NCBI GenBank assembly: GCA_028682985.1
Contig: JAJRAE010000093.1
Coordinates: 1 to 9,392 of the forward strand
Length of the DNA stretch: 9,392 nucleotides
DNA from: Methanobacterium sp.
Lineage (GTDB): Archaea; Methanobacteriota; Methanobacteria; Methanobacteriales; Methanobacteriaceae
Direction of reading: 5' to 3'
Every line of letters begins with the position of its first letter. The stretch's first letter is position 1. Below are positions 1-8,121 of the stretch, one piece after another. The translations under genes were made by a program, and so were the position numbers. Under the pieces are notes generated by a model. It was not told the origin of the DNA. It made no database searches and worked only from the letters and a program-made list of their open reading frames with translations.

Positions 1-311
1 ACACCCATAACACTGCGGCTGTCCACATCCACATTGATAGATTCATTAACAGACATGGCTGCCTTTTTAACGGCCAGGTCGCCCATAATTAGCTGGGCTG
101 CGGTGAGGTCCTGGTAAGCTTCTTTAAGATTTTCAGATACCTTATCACGGCTGCCTTTAACCCGGTCCAGGATATTGAAAAACTCCATTATCAGAGCGTT
201 CCTCTTCTCTTTAAGGAGGCTATGCCCTTTAACTGCCAGTTTTTCCCTTTGTTTTAGTTTTAGAAGCTCCATCCGTGTTGGATTGATGCCTTCTATCATT
301 TCTTGTGCCAT
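1..311 (-). CDS. ahaD: A-type ATP synthase subunit D, N-terminal part (runs off the window)
   Basis: The reading frame starts at the ATG at 311-309 and stays open for 103 complete codons to the window edge, beginning [20 protein letters not shown]. The family is about 210-230 residues, so roughly the N-terminal half is present; the cut is an edge effect, not a lesion. Subunit D is the central rotor shaft: an N- and C-terminal coiled coil that turns inside the A3B3 head and, with F, docks on subunit C. The [11 protein letters not shown] start followed by a long charged helix with Leu-rich heptads (residues about 12-80) is the family signature. It lies 35 bp after ahaB. The ribosome binding site GGGGAG (323-318) is 6 nt from the ATG and partly overlaps a small hairpin preceded by a T7 run. 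Downstream genes, possibly ahaG, are not visible. Identification is firm from start sequence and operon position. Confidence 0.95.
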   Translation of the reverse strand, partial: MAQEMIEGINPTRMELLKLKQREKLAVKGHSLLKEKRNALIMEFFNILDRVKGSRDKVSENLKEAYQDLTAAQLIMGDLAVKKAAMSVNESINVDVDSRSVMG

Positions 312-317
312 TATTAT

Positions 318-335
318 CTCCCCTTTAAAAAAAGG
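318..335 (-). promoter_or_regulatory. ahaD ribosome binding site with overlapping U7 mini-hairpin
   Basis: On the minus strand the ahaB-ahaD spacer reads CCTTTTTTTAAAGGGGAG (335-318). GGGGAG at 323-318 is the likely ribosome binding site of ahaD. CCTTT (335-331) can pair with AAAGG (326-322) around a TTTT loop, hiding two of the G residues. The seven-T run (333-327) is also the kind of tract at which archaeal RNA polymerases can pause or terminate. The sequence features are directly visible; any regulatory effect is inferred. Confidence 0.4.
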
Positions 336-346
336 TTAAACATGGA

Positions 347-1741
347 TTATTCCTTATGATCGGGGTGGTATTTTGGAATGTGCTCTGCACGTACCCTTTT
401 AAGCTCTGCTTCTGGTAGGAGGCTCATTAACTCCCATCCCAGGTCCAGTGTTTCCTGGATGGTTCTGTCTTCATCTCTGCTCTGGGTGATGAATTTGGAC
501 TCGAAGTCATCGGCAAAGGTCAGGAATTTACGGTCACGCTCGGTAAGTGCTTCTTCACCCACTACGGCCATTAAATCCCTGAGATCACGGCCTTCAGCAT
601 ATGCTGAGTAAAGCTGGTCTGAAACACCACTGTGATCCTCTCTGGTCCTTTCCGGTCCGATACCTCCACTCATCAATCTTGATAGTGATGGAAGAACATC
701 CACTGGTGGGTAGATACCTTTACGGTGTAGATCCCTGGAGAGCACGATCTGTCCCTCGGTGATGTATCCGGTCAGATCTGGTATGGGGTGGGTTATGTCG
801 TCCTGGGGCATAACCAGAATGGGCATCTGGGTGATGGATCCTTGTTTGCCCACGATCCTTCCGGCTCTTTCATATATGCCGGCCAGATCAGTGTACATGT
901 AACCAGGATAACCCCTTCTTCCGGGCACCTCGTCACGTGCTGCGGATATCTCTCTTAAAGCCTCTGCATAGTTGGTCATGTCTGTTAGTATTACCAGTAC
1001 GTGCATGTTTTTTTCAAAGGCGAAGTATTCCGCGGTGGTCAGTGCCATACGGGGGGTGATGATCCTTTCAATAGCAGGATCGTCTGCCAGGTTCATGAAC
1101 ACGGTAACTCGCTCGAGTGCTCCGGTTCTTTCAAAATCTCGCATGAAGTAGTTCGCTTCCTCGTGGGTGATACCCATAGCTGCGAATATAACTGAAAACT
1201 CGGTTTCCTCTGCTAAAACCTTAGCCTGTCTTGCGATCTGGGCCGCTAATTCGTTGTGAGGTAAACCTGATCCAGAGAAGATAGGTAGTTTCTGACCCCT
1301 AACCAGGGTATTCATCCCATCTATGGTGGATATACCGGTCTGTATAAACTCGGCAGGGAATTCCCTTGCGGAGGGGTTCATTGGTGCTCCGTTGATATCA
1401 AGTTCCATTTCTGGTATGATTTCAGGTCCTCCGTCTATGGGGTTACCTGTTCCACTGAAAACCCTTCCCAGCATGTCCAGGGACACCCCGATGTGGGCAG
1501 TTTCTCCGGTAAATCTTACCTTGGTGGTGCTGGTGTTCAGGTCTCGGGTACCTTCAAATACCTGGACCACTGCCAGGTCACCTTTAACTTCCAGGACTTC
1601 TCCTCTTCTCATTTCTCCTGAAGGGGTTTCTATATCCACAATTTCACTGTAGGCAACACCTTCTACACCCTCAACAATCATGAGGGGTCCGGCTACTTCA
1701 GCTACTGTGGTATATTCCCGTGTTTTGATATTAGTGTTCAT
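347..1741 (-). CDS. ahaB: A-type ATP synthase subunit B (non-catalytic head subunit)
   Basis: 464 residues, the usual length for archaeal AhaB. It alternates with subunit A in the A3B3 hexamer at the membrane's cytoplasmic face and forms the non-catalytic face of each nucleotide pocket. An N-terminal beta-barrel (about 1-80, with [15 protein letters not shown]) is followed by the RecA-like core and a C-terminal helical domain ending near YHPDHKE. The P-loop position reads [18 protein letters not shown] (about 156-173) and lacks the GKT of a true Walker A, as is normal for this subunit. [15 protein letters not shown] (252-266) is the Walker-B region, and R355 in [10 protein letters not shown] is the arginine-finger candidate. 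The start ATG at 1741 is preceded by GAGAGGTGT, a strong ribosome binding site formed by the last codons of ahaA; the genes are 2 bp apart, so coupling is likely. No frameshift or unusual feature. Confidence 0.98.
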   Translation of the reverse strand: MNTNIKTREYTTVAEVAGPLMIVEGVEGVAYSEIVDIETPSGEMRRGEVLEVKGDLAVVQVFEGTRDLNTSTTKVRFTGETAHIGVSLDMLGRVFSGTGNPIDGGPEIIPEMELDINGAPMNPSAREFPAEFIQTGISTIDGMNTLVRGQKLPIFSGSGLPHNELAAQIARQAKVLAEETEFSVIFAAMGITHEEANYFMRDFERTGALERVTVFMNLADDPAIERIITPRMALTTAEYFAFEKNMHVLVILTDMTNYAEALREISAARDEVPGRRGYPGYMYTDLAGIYERAGRIVGKQGSITQMPILVMPQDDITHPIPDLTGYITEGQIVLSRDLHRKGIYPPVDVLPSLSRLMSGGIGPERTREDHSGVSDQLYSAYAEGRDLRDLMAVVGEEALTERDRKFLTFADDFESKFITQSRDEDRTIQETLDLGWELMSLLPEAELKRVRAEHIPKYHPDHKE

Positions 1742-1743
1742 TT

Positions 1744-3498
1744 TTACACCTCTCCAGCTTGTTTAACAATTTTATCCTGGATTATTTTCACTTGTTCATC
1801 GAATTCTGCTTCTGGTATGAACTTCATCCTACCAATATCTTCTTTAACTGGCAGGTTGGTCAGAGCATCTGATGGGGCCCCTCTGTCCAGGGCTGCGGTT
1901 GCCTGCTCCTGGTACATTATGATGGTTTTAAGCATCTGATACTGTTTTGTGGATGAACAGTAGGTGTCTACTTCGTGGTAAGCGTTCTGCTGCAGGAAGT
2001 CCTCCCTGATCATTCGGGTGGTTTCTAGAGTTATTCTCTCTCGGTCAGGCAGTGCATCAGGACCTACCAGCTGCACAATTTCCTGTAATTCTGCTTCTTT
2101 CTGCAGGAGTATCATAGCATCGTCTCTGGCTTTTCTCCAGTCTCCGCCCACGGTTTTATCCCACCAACCTTCAACACTGTCCACATATAATGAGTAGCTC
2201 TGCAGCCAGTCAATGGATGGGAAATGTCTTTTATCTGCTAGTGACGCGTCCAGAGCCCAGAATACTTTACATATACGCAGGGTGTTCTGTGTTACTGGTT
2301 CGGATAGGTCTCCACCAGGTGGTGATACTGCTCCTACTACACTTACACTGGATATTTTATCTTCAGTTCCTACTGTGGTTACTCGACCAGCTCGTTCATA
2401 GAACTGTGCCAGTCTTGATGCCAGATAGGCGGGATATCCTTCTTCACCAGGCATCTCCTCAAGACGTCCGGAGATCTCCCTCATGGCCTCGGCCCATCGG
2501 GAAGTGGAGTCTGCCATCAGTGCCACATCGTACCCCATGTCACGGAAATACTCAGCTATAGTGATACCGGTGTACACACAGGCTTCCCTTGCTGCCACAG
2601 GCATGTTGGATGTGTTAGCAATAAGGACGGTTCGATCCATAAGTGGTTTACCGGTTTTAGGGTCTTCCAGTTCTGGGAACTCCTTAAGCACCTCGGTCAT
2701 TTCGTTTCCACGTTCTCCGCAGCCTACGTAGACGATTATATCTGCATCGGCCCATTTAGCCAGCTGCTGCTGGGTTACTGTTTTACCGGATCCAAATGGT
2801 CCGGGTATGGCGGCGGTTCCACCTTTGGCCACTGGGAAGAAGGTATCTTGAGCTCTTTGACCGGTTACCAGTGGTATGTCAGGGTCTAGTTTGTTCTTAT
2901 ATGGTCTTCCTACCCTTACTGGCCATTTATGCATTAGCTGCACTTTTTCGATGCCTTTGGGTGTTTCTACTTCAGCTATGTCATCTTCCACCAGATAATC
3001 TCCTTCCCCTACTATGCTTTTCAAGGTTCCGGACATGTTTGGTGGTACCATTATTTTCTGAAGTACAGCAGAGGTTTCTTGTACCTCTCCCAGTACATCT
3101 CCGCCCTTAACTTCTGCACCGGCTTTGGCGGTTGGTTTGAACTTCCATTTCTTATCCTTTGAAAGAGCGGGTACAGCTACTCCTCTTTCAATATAATCTC
3201 CAGTTAATATTTTGATTTTTTCTAGGGGCCTTTGAATTCCGTCAAATATGGAACCGATAATTCCAGGTCCTAATTCCACAGAGAGAGGTCCTCCTGTACT
3301 TTCTACTATTTCTCCGGGTTTCATACCCGCAGTTTCTTCGTATACCTGGATGGTTGCGTTGTCTCCTTCGAGTTCAATTATCTCTCCAATGAGTTTGTCG
3401 GCACCGACTTTAACCATCTCATACATTTGGGTCCCTTTCATACCGCTGGCGGTGATAACGGGACCTGCTATCTTTATTATTTTTCCTTCTGTAATCAT
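1744..3498 (-). CDS. ahaA: A-type ATP synthase subunit A (catalytic head subunit)
   Basis: 584 residues, the normal intein-free length. This is the catalytic subunit that makes or hydrolyses ATP in the A3B3 head. In order: N-terminal beta-barrel (about 1-75); the 'non-homologous region' insert typical of A/V-type A subunits (about 112-190, [19 protein letters not shown]); RecA-like core; C-terminal helical bundle (about 440-584). Walker A is GPFGSGKT at 233-240 with K239. GERGNE at 261-266 carries the expected catalytic base E262. Walker B is [10 protein letters not shown] around D330. The [15 protein letters not shown] segment (392-406) is a family hallmark. All key residues are present. The start ATG at 3498 overlaps the TGA of ahaF as ATGA, which indicates translational re-initiation; a modest purine-rich stretch GAGATGG lies just upstream. 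The gene ends 2 bp before ahaB. Confidence 0.99.
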   Translation of the reverse strand: MITEGKIIKIAGPVITASGMKGTQMYEMVKVGADKLIGEIIELEGDNATIQVYEETAGMKPGEIVESTGGPLSVELGPGIIGSIFDGIQRPLEKIKILTGDYIERGVAVPALSKDKKWKFKPTAKAGAEVKGGDVLGEVQETSAVLQKIMVPPNMSGTLKSIVGEGDYLVEDDIAEVETPKGIEKVQLMHKWPVRVGRPYKNKLDPDIPLVTGQRAQDTFFPVAKGGTAAIPGPFGSGKTVTQQQLAKWADADIIVYVGCGERGNEMTEVLKEFPELEDPKTGKPLMDRTVLIANTSNMPVAAREACVYTGITIAEYFRDMGYDVALMADSTSRWAEAMREISGRLEEMPGEEGYPAYLASRLAQFYERAGRVTTVGTEDKISSVSVVGAVSPPGGDLSEPVTQNTLRICKVFWALDASLADKRHFPSIDWLQSYSLYVDSVEGWWDKTVGGDWRKARDDAMILLQKEAELQEIVQLVGPDALPDRERITLETTRMIREDFLQQNAYHEVDTYCSSTKQYQMLKTIIMYQEQATAALDRGAPSDALTNLPVKEDIGRMKFIPEAEFDEQVKIIQDKIVKQAGEV

Positions 3499-3815
3499 TT
3501 TACCATCTCAACCCCAATTACTCGTTTTATAAGCTCTCTTAATGGGTCGGTTTCCCTTTCAATTGAGCCTGTTTTGTCTGGTATTTCAATTATCATGGGT
3601 AATGCGCGTTCACTGGTTAAGTTATCAATTTTTTGTCTTAATCCATCTCCAATTTTTTCTGTGGTTATAATTATTGAATAATCTTTTTTAACCAAGTCTT
3701 CCAGGGTTTTACCCGCTTCCTCAATGTTATCCACTGGGTAACCTTCCTTTATACCTCCCAGCATAAATCCTGTTACAGTGTCCTGATCTCCGATTATCGC
3801 TATCTTCGAGGTCAT
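3495..3815 (-). CDS. ahaF: A-type ATP synthase subunit F (central stalk)
   Basis: 106 residues, matching the small soluble subunit F (about 100-110 aa) that binds subunit D in the rotor's central stalk and influences the head's activity. It has the family's Rossmann-like pattern: an N-terminal strand with the glycine-rich [18 protein letters not shown] (about 5-22), a central strand [18 protein letters not shown] (about 46-63), then [11 protein letters not shown] (about 74-84) and the C-terminal helix [12 protein letters not shown] that contacts the head. The start ATG at 3815 overlaps the ahaC stop as ATGA and has GGAGATG about 6 nt upstream, so it is both coupled to ahaC and supplied with its own binding site. 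The stop overlaps the start of ahaA in the same manner. Nothing unusual. Confidence 0.97.
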   Translation of the reverse strand: MTSKIAIIGDQDTVTGFMLGGIKEGYPVDNIEEAGKTLEDLVKKDYSIIITTEKIGDGLRQKIDNLTSERALPMIIEIPDKTGSIERETDPLRELIKRVIGVEMVK

Positions 3816-4969
3816 ACTAGCATCTCCTTAATAAATGATGCAGATAAATCCTGTTCTCTCTTTCCTCGGACAATTGTCTTTAAATTCTTTATCTCTTTCT
3901 CTTTTTTATTGAGGAAACCTATCATGGGCCCCAATCCAAACTGATTTTTAAGGGATATCCTTTTGGCTATTTCATTAATGTGGTTGTCCAGATCCTTTTC
4001 AAAAGCAGCTATGGAACCGGTTTCTGAATAGGTGTTTAAGCTGTCGGAAAGCAGTGGAGCATAATCAGTCCCTTCTAATCCGTTTATCACACCAGAAACA
4101 TCTTCAGATTCCATTAAATCTTTCAGCTTCCATTCTCTTAACTGATATCCATCTGAGATCATGTAGGGCTCTATATCTTCAAACTTCAATCCATCTACTT
4201 TGGCTCTCAGGATAATTTTAATATTTGAGATATCCACCATATTACCCACATATTCATGCAGATATGCGGTGTTGTCATCTTCTGGAGTCGCGGCAGTTCT
4301 TAAGAGATTTTGCAGTAAATATTTGTCCAGGGCAGCTTCAATGGGTAATAAAACGCCGGATTCTTTGTAAATTGGCAATGCATCTTCAAGAATTGGTGCA
4401 TATTCTGTTCCTTCCAGGCCGTTTATGATTTCTTCGATGCTGTCTGCGTCTATTAAAGTATTTAGTCTGTCACTGAGCTCTCCATAGGGCACCACTAGGT
4501 TCATTGTTTCATCAATATTTAATCCAGCTTCTTTAGCTATGATTATGCTTTTAATGTTCCTGATATCCCATTTTTTAAGTAAAAAATGGAAAACTTCTTT
4601 ACTGTTGTCTGGTGCAATTGTTGCTATTAGATTGTATGTTTCTGCCAGCTGGGTATCCAGCGCCTTTTCCAGTGGATATTCGTCGATGTATTTGGCGTAT
4701 TCTGGTATTCCTCTCAGGTAATTTTTAACTTCTTCAAGATTCTGGGATTCCAGGATCTCGGTGTACTGTTTATCGTTGAGTAATCTTCCTTTTCTGGCTC
4801 TTACCCTAGCGTTGGGGTAGGTGTAAGGGTACATTTCTAGCACGGGACGTATAGTTGATATTACAGCTATCAATGCTATAACTGCAAGCGCTACTATAAG
4901 CAACGCTATAAATGCTTCCATAGAGGGGAATCCCATTGAAGTGACTATTGTATTAATGTCTTCTACCAT
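3812..4969 (-). CDS. ahaC: A-type ATP synthase subunit C (rotor socket) with N-terminal membrane helix
   Basis: 385 residues. Subunit C (V-type d homologue) is the funnel-shaped socket that joins the D/F shaft to the K ring. The helical body shows three related units of about 100 residues: EEVKNYLRGIPEYAKYI (79-95), EEIINGLEGTEYAPIL (179-194) and SGVINGLEGTDYAPLL (292-307). Each is followed by an (I/L)xNIKxII-type segment (IRNIKSII 136-143, ISNIKIIL 247-254, IKNLKTIV 360-367). This matches the three-fold pseudosymmetry known for the family. Odd feature: an uncharged hydrophobic stretch at about 19-40 (AFIALLIVALAVIALIAVI) preceded by an acidic start and followed by a basic segment, RVRARKGR, at 55-62. 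That predicts one membrane helix with its N-terminus outside. It adds about 40 residues to compact homologues such as the Thermus protein. The start ATG at 4969 has GGGGAG 7 nt upstream and lies 16 bp after ahaE. Confidence 0.95.
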   Translation of the reverse strand: MVEDINTIVTSMGFPSMEAFIALLIVALAVIALIAVISTIRPVLEMYPYTYPNARVRARKGRLLNDKQYTEILESQNLEEVKNYLRGIPEYAKYIDEYPLEKALDTQLAETYNLIATIAPDNSKEVFHFLLKKWDIRNIKSIIIAKEAGLNIDETMNLVVPYGELSDRLNTLIDADSIEEIINGLEGTEYAPILEDALPIYKESGVLLPIEAALDKYLLQNLLRTAATPEDDNTAYLHEYVGNMVDISNIKIILRAKVDGLKFEDIEPYMISDGYQLREWKLKDLMESEDVSGVINGLEGTDYAPLLSDSLNTYSETGSIAAFEKDLDNHINEIAKRISLKNQFGLGPMIGFLNKKEKEIKNLKTIVRGKREQDLSASFIKEMLV

Positions 4970-4985
4970 TTGAATTCTCCCCTAG

Positions 4986-5609
4986 TTATTTGAATAAAAC
5001 AGCTGCAACTTTTGACCTTAAATCTTTTTTAAACCGCAACATCCTTGCTTCTATGGTGTTGTTTACTTCTATGTCACCATTTTTAGTTCGGACCACAGCC
5101 CCTCCAATAGTCTTAATATGTTCACCAAGTTCAAGGGAAGTTTCTTTCCCTGTTTCTTGAGCTACTTCCTGAGTTATTGTGGTAATGGAGTCCTTAATTT
5201 TTGCAACATCAGATTCTTTAAGATTTACTAAAAGATCGCCCCCACCAATTTCAATGGCTGCTTCTTTTATAATATTTTTAAGAGATTCTTTATATTCAGT
5301 TGCATCTGAGGATGCAATTTCTTTCAATTTATCTTCAGCTTTTTTAAATGCTTTTTCAATAATTTCTTCTCGAGCCTCAAGTTCCATTCGTCTGGAATTC
5401 ATCTTAGCTTCTGAGACCAACTGCTGATATTTCATATTGGATTGTTTTTTCGCATCTTCCAGGATTTTATCTTTTTCTAGAAGGGCCTCTTTCTGGCCCT
5501 GTTCTAGAACGGAATTACTTTCCTCTTCTGCTTTTCTCAATACGGAATCAGCTTTGATCTGAGCATCAGACATTATGCTTGAGACTATTTTATCAGTCCC
5601 GGTGCTCAT
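4986..5609 (-). CDS. ahaE: A-type ATP synthase subunit E (peripheral stalk)
   Basis: 207 residues, normal for subunit E. It pairs with subunit H to form the peripheral stalks that hold the A3B3 head still against subunit I. Residues 1-100 are a continuous, highly charged Ala/Glu/Lys helix (DAQIKADSVLRKAEEESNSV and on to EDKLKEIASSD) expected to coil with AhaH. Residues 105-207 form the globular head-binding domain and include the conserved IGGAVVRTKNGDIEVNNTIE (168-187) and the closing helix LRFKKDLRSKVAAVLFK. The start ATG at 5609 is 3 bp after the ahaK stop. Its ribosome binding site GGGAGG is made from the last codons of ahaK (MGG), so translation is probably coupled to the ring subunit. 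Confidence 0.97.
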   Translation of the reverse strand: MSTGTDKIVSSIMSDAQIKADSVLRKAEEESNSVLEQGQKEALLEKDKILEDAKKQSNMKYQQLVSEAKMNSRRMELEAREEIIEKAFKKAEDKLKEIASSDATEYKESLKNIIKEAAIEIGGGDLLVNLKESDVAKIKDSITTITQEVAQETGKETSLELGEHIKTIGGAVVRTKNGDIEVNNTIEARMLRFKKDLRSKVAAVLFK

Positions 5610-5612
5610 GTC

Positions 5613-6098
5613 TTATCCTCCCATAATTCCGCCGAAGACCATTAAGAGTATAGCTATCAGGAAACCGTATATAGCCTGGGTTTCGGAAAGTGCGGTGAAT
5701 ATAATACCACGGGCAAACATGTCTTCATCTTCCACCACTGCTCCTACAGCTGAGGAAGCGGTAATACCCTGACCCATACCGGATCCTAAACCAGCAAATC
5801 CTACTGCTGAACCAGCCCCAATGGCCACCAGACCGGCGGTTACTGGTAAGTTTTTAGCTGCTCCCATAATCCCTGAGAAAACCAGAAGCAGTATAGCTAT
5901 CAGGAAACCGTATATAGCCTGTGTTTCTGGCAGTGCTGTGAATATAATACCACGGGCAAACATGTCCTCATCTTCTGCCACAGCACCTACACTTCCTGCT
6001 GCTGCTATTCCTTGTCCTATACCTGATCCTAATCCAGCCATACCAACGGCTAAACCTGCGCCGATCGCTGCTAAAGCTGTTCCTAAAACGACTTCTAC
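5613..6098 (-). repeat. 243-bp tandem duplication within ahaK
   Basis: The two halves of ahaK align in register with an offset of 243 bp (81 codons). Two stretches are identical at the DNA level, including third codon positions: 5647-5678 with 5890-5921 (32 bp) and 5695-5723 with 5938-5966 (29 bp). The first encodes the glutamate helix's QAIYGFLIAIL segment, the second the conserved loop and helix start. Flanking parts of the two copies differ more. The unit boundaries are approximate because the outer helices have diverged. Confidence 0.85.
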
Positions 6099-6101
6099 CA
6101 T
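5613..6101 (-). CDS. ahaK: A-type ATP synthase subunit K, duplicated proteolipid (rotor ring c subunit)
   Basis: 162 residues with four membrane helices (about 4-26, 53-78, 85-107, 134-160). They form two head-to-tail copies of an 81-residue hairpin; single bacterial c subunits have one hairpin of about 80 residues. Copies of this protein form the membrane rotor ring. Both hairpins keep the ion-binding glutamate: E59 in LPETQAIYGF and E140 in LSETQAIYGF. With the helix-1/3 glutamines in GSGIGQG (Q30) and GSGMGQG (Q111), and T/Q/Y beside each Glu (T60, Q61, Y64 and T141, Q142, Y145), this is the ligand pattern of Na+-binding V-type rings. The loop EDEDMFARGIIFTAL occurs identically in both halves. 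The start ATG at 6101 is preceded by GGAGGT, the best ribosome binding site in the operon, which fits a product needed in many copies per enzyme. It lies 1 bp after ahaI and 3 bp before ahaE. Confidence 0.98.
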   Translation of the reverse strand: MVEVVLGTALAAIGAGLAVGMAGLGSGIGQGIAAAGSVGAVAEDEDMFARGIIFTALPETQAIYGFLIAILLLVFSGIMGAAKNLPVTAGLVAIGAGSAVGFAGLGSGMGQGITASSAVGAVVEDEDMFARGIIFTALSETQAIYGFLIAILLMVFGGIMGG

Positions 6102-6102
6102 T

Positions 6103-8112
6103 TTATTTACCTCCTAAATGAGTATATTTTCTTTTTGTACGGAAGGCTCTGAATTTTTGACTTCCACCTATGTAAAATTGAGCGAAATACTCAACATAAT
6201 GCAAACGTAATGAATTTATAAATGCTCCCAGGCTCTGGAAAGCCATATTTGCAATATGACCACCTATGAATACTATTGGGGCTAGGATTATACCAATATA
6301 TGGTATCATCTCACCCACCAGACCGGTTAATATGTTAACGGTCATGGCTATACCTCCTGTGGATAGACACAGTGCTAATAACCTGGCGTACGATAGAATT
6401 GTCCCCAGGAAACCAGTAAGGTCCATAAGACCAAAAGCTCCGTTGAAGTAGATGAGCATTATTAAGCTTAAAGCTATAAGCGGTCCACCTACAATTCCGG
6501 CGGTCATCATATTTCCAGTTAACAGGAATATTGCAGCTAATGCAATTACACCCGCTTCCAAGACGAACCATACTACCTGGGCTCCTAAAGCTTCACGTAC
6601 TTCCCCACGAACAACATTGTTGTAAGTTCCTATGGCCAAACCCATGTTGATATGAATCACACCGATAATCAGGGCGATCACCAAAATGATTTCCGGATGC
6701 ACAAATGCATCAATGGAACTTATGGTAGTGGGAAGCGCTGCTCCATCTGTTATCCATCTGGGGAAAAAGTCTCCAATGAATCCATTGGTCACCATTCCCA
6801 GTATGAAGGCCCATACACCACAGGCAATTAAAACTAAACCAAAACTACCCATGAACTTATTGGTTTTTCCCAAACCTTTATAAAGCACCAGTCCTATTAG
6901 GGCGTCTATTAGTCCATACCCGGCATCTGTAAGACAGTAACCGAAGAAGAATGGGAATATTATAGCCATGAGAATTGTTGGGTCGAACTCCCGGTAAGTG
7001 GGAGTGGAATACATGTGCACAAAACTTTCATAAGGTTTTGCAAATTTTGGGTTGTCCAGATGAACTGGTATTTTATCCTTCTCAACGTCAGGATCAGTTA
7101 CATCTACTATGGAGTGGCCATCTGTGGAGTTTTCAATGATTTCCAGTGCTTTGTCCACCTTTTTGTCAGTTACCCATCCTTCCAGCATAACGGTGTTCTG
7201 GGTTTCTCCAAAGGATGAATAGATTTCACTTCTCTGTTTTTCTATCTCTAACTGTTCCTTTAAAACTGATAACTGAGGCTTCCATTCTGCAGATATATCT
7301 GCTAATTTACTTAGAATTTCTTTTTTCTCTTGTTCTATTTGTTTTATCCTGGATTCTGAGTTGTTTATTATTTCACTTGGGTTTCCAGTTACTCCGGGAA
7401 ATTCGAATCTTTCAAATTCCAGTTTCCGGAGGTGACTGACTATTTCTTCTCCATATTGTTTTCTGATTACGACGATGAGAATTTTATATTCTTTTTCTTC
7501 TGCAGGAGCGTCAAAAATTTCTATTTCATCAGTTAAACCCTGAATAGTTTCCTTGAACTTTTCATAGGAGGCGTCAGAGATTTTTCCAACTACCACTGAT
7601 ATGTAGGGATTATCTGCTAGATCTCCTAAATCCACATCAAAATTAGATAGATTTCCCGCTACTTTATTAGCATTTTCCAGCTGTGCTTTCTCAGCATCTA
7701 ACTGGTTTAGTTTCTCTTCATGGGGCAGTGTCTGGGACTCCACCTTATCCAGAACTGATTCCACCTGTTTAATCAGTTTTTCTACATCTACATCTTCTAC
7801 TGCTTCTTTCTGGATTGGTGGTGGGTTAATCATTCCCATTACCATTTTCATGAGGCCTTTTTCTCTTCTCCGGACGGAATGTAAAAAATCAATGGTACCG
7901 GTGGTTTTCATTAAAAGCGAAGAAATTCGTCCGGTAAAAGGCGTGGCATGGGATGGTTTCAGGATCTGCTTCCACTCTGCATCTTGTTGTATTCGCTCAG
8001 ATATATCCTGGATTTGTACAATACCTGCTTCATGTAGTGAACTCACTGCAGAATCAGCGTACTTGTCCAGGGTGATAACACTGAGCTTTTTCATCCTGGC
8101 TGTTTTAAACAT
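6103..8112 (-). CDS. ahaI: A-type ATP synthase subunit I (membrane stator, a-subunit homologue)
   Basis: 669 residues from the ATG at 8112. It is the V-type 'a' homologue that carries the ion half-channels beside the K ring and anchors the peripheral stalks. The N-terminal cytosolic half (about 1-370) has alpha/beta lobes and two coiled-coil stretches (about 105-150 and 250-300). The C-terminal half (about 378-645) has about eight membrane helices. The two conserved arginines are visible: R577 in LSYARLLALCLSTGGIA (equivalent to the essential arginine of yeast Vph1) and R636 in INSLRLHYVEYFAQFYIGG. Start choice: a GTG at 8121 would directly follow the ahaH stop and add three residues but has no binding site; the ATG at 8112 has GTGA 5 nt upstream and gives the family-like start MFKTARMKK. 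The final codons (HLGGK) contain the GGAGGT site of ahaK. Confidence 0.96.
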   Translation of the reverse strand: MFKTARMKKLSVITLDKYADSAVSSLHEAGIVQIQDISERIQQDAEWKQILKPSHATPFTGRISSLLMKTTGTIDFLHSVRRREKGLMKMVMGMINPPPIQKEAVEDVDVEKLIKQVESVLDKVESQTLPHEEKLNQLDAEKAQLENANKVAGNLSNFDVDLGDLADNPYISVVVGKISDASYEKFKETIQGLTDEIEIFDAPAEEKEYKILIVVIRKQYGEEIVSHLRKLEFERFEFPGVTGNPSEIINNSESRIKQIEQEKKEILSKLADISAEWKPQLSVLKEQLEIEKQRSEIYSSFGETQNTVMLEGWVTDKKVDKALEIIENSTDGHSIVDVTDPDVEKDKIPVHLDNPKFAKPYESFVHMYSTPTYREFDPTILMAIIFPFFFGYCLTDAGYGLIDALIGLVLYKGLGKTNKFMGSFGLVLIACGVWAFILGMVTNGFIGDFFPRWITDGAALPTTISSIDAFVHPEIILVIALIIGVIHINMGLAIGTYNNVVRGEVREALGAQVVWFVLEAGVIALAAIFLLTGNMMTAGIVGGPLIALSLIMLIYFNGAFGLMDLTGFLGTILSYARLLALCLSTGGIAMTVNILTGLVGEMIPYIGIILAPIVFIGGHIANMAFQSLGAFINSLRLHYVEYFAQFYIGGSQKFRAFRTKRKYTHLGGK
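6106..6115 (-). promoter_or_regulatory. ahaK ribosome binding site inside the end of ahaI
   Basis: The minus strand reads TAGGAGGTAAATAAAATG, ending at the ahaK start codon (6101). GGAGGT is the most complete match to the 16S rRNA tail in this operon and is encoded by the last codons (Leu-Gly-Gly-Lys) of ahaI, so it decides the ahaK start and couples the two genes. A strong site here suits the high copy number of the ring subunit. Confidence 0.8.
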
Positions 8113-8121
8113 ATATCTCAC

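Noticed and set aside
1220..1280. Missing GKT in the P-loop of subunit B, suggesting a damaged nucleotide site.
   Set aside because: Subunit B of A/V-type enzymes is normally non-catalytic and lacks a true Walker A motif; the [10 protein letters not shown] version is typical.
1744..3498. Possible intein in subunit A, a known insertion site in some archaea.
   Set aside because: The Walker A region GPFGSGKT and the whole core are continuous, and the protein has the ordinary length of 584 residues.
6335..6571. A 78-codon minus-strand frame inside ahaI, and a similar 65-codon one inside the citrate-synthase-like gene (9024-9221).
   Set aside because: Both are out-of-frame within a well-supported gene and show no recognisable domain or binding site.
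8113..8121. GTG start for ahaI at 8121, adding three residues.
   Set aside because: No ribosome binding site precedes it; the ATG at 8112 has GTGA at good spacing and gives the family-like N-terminus.
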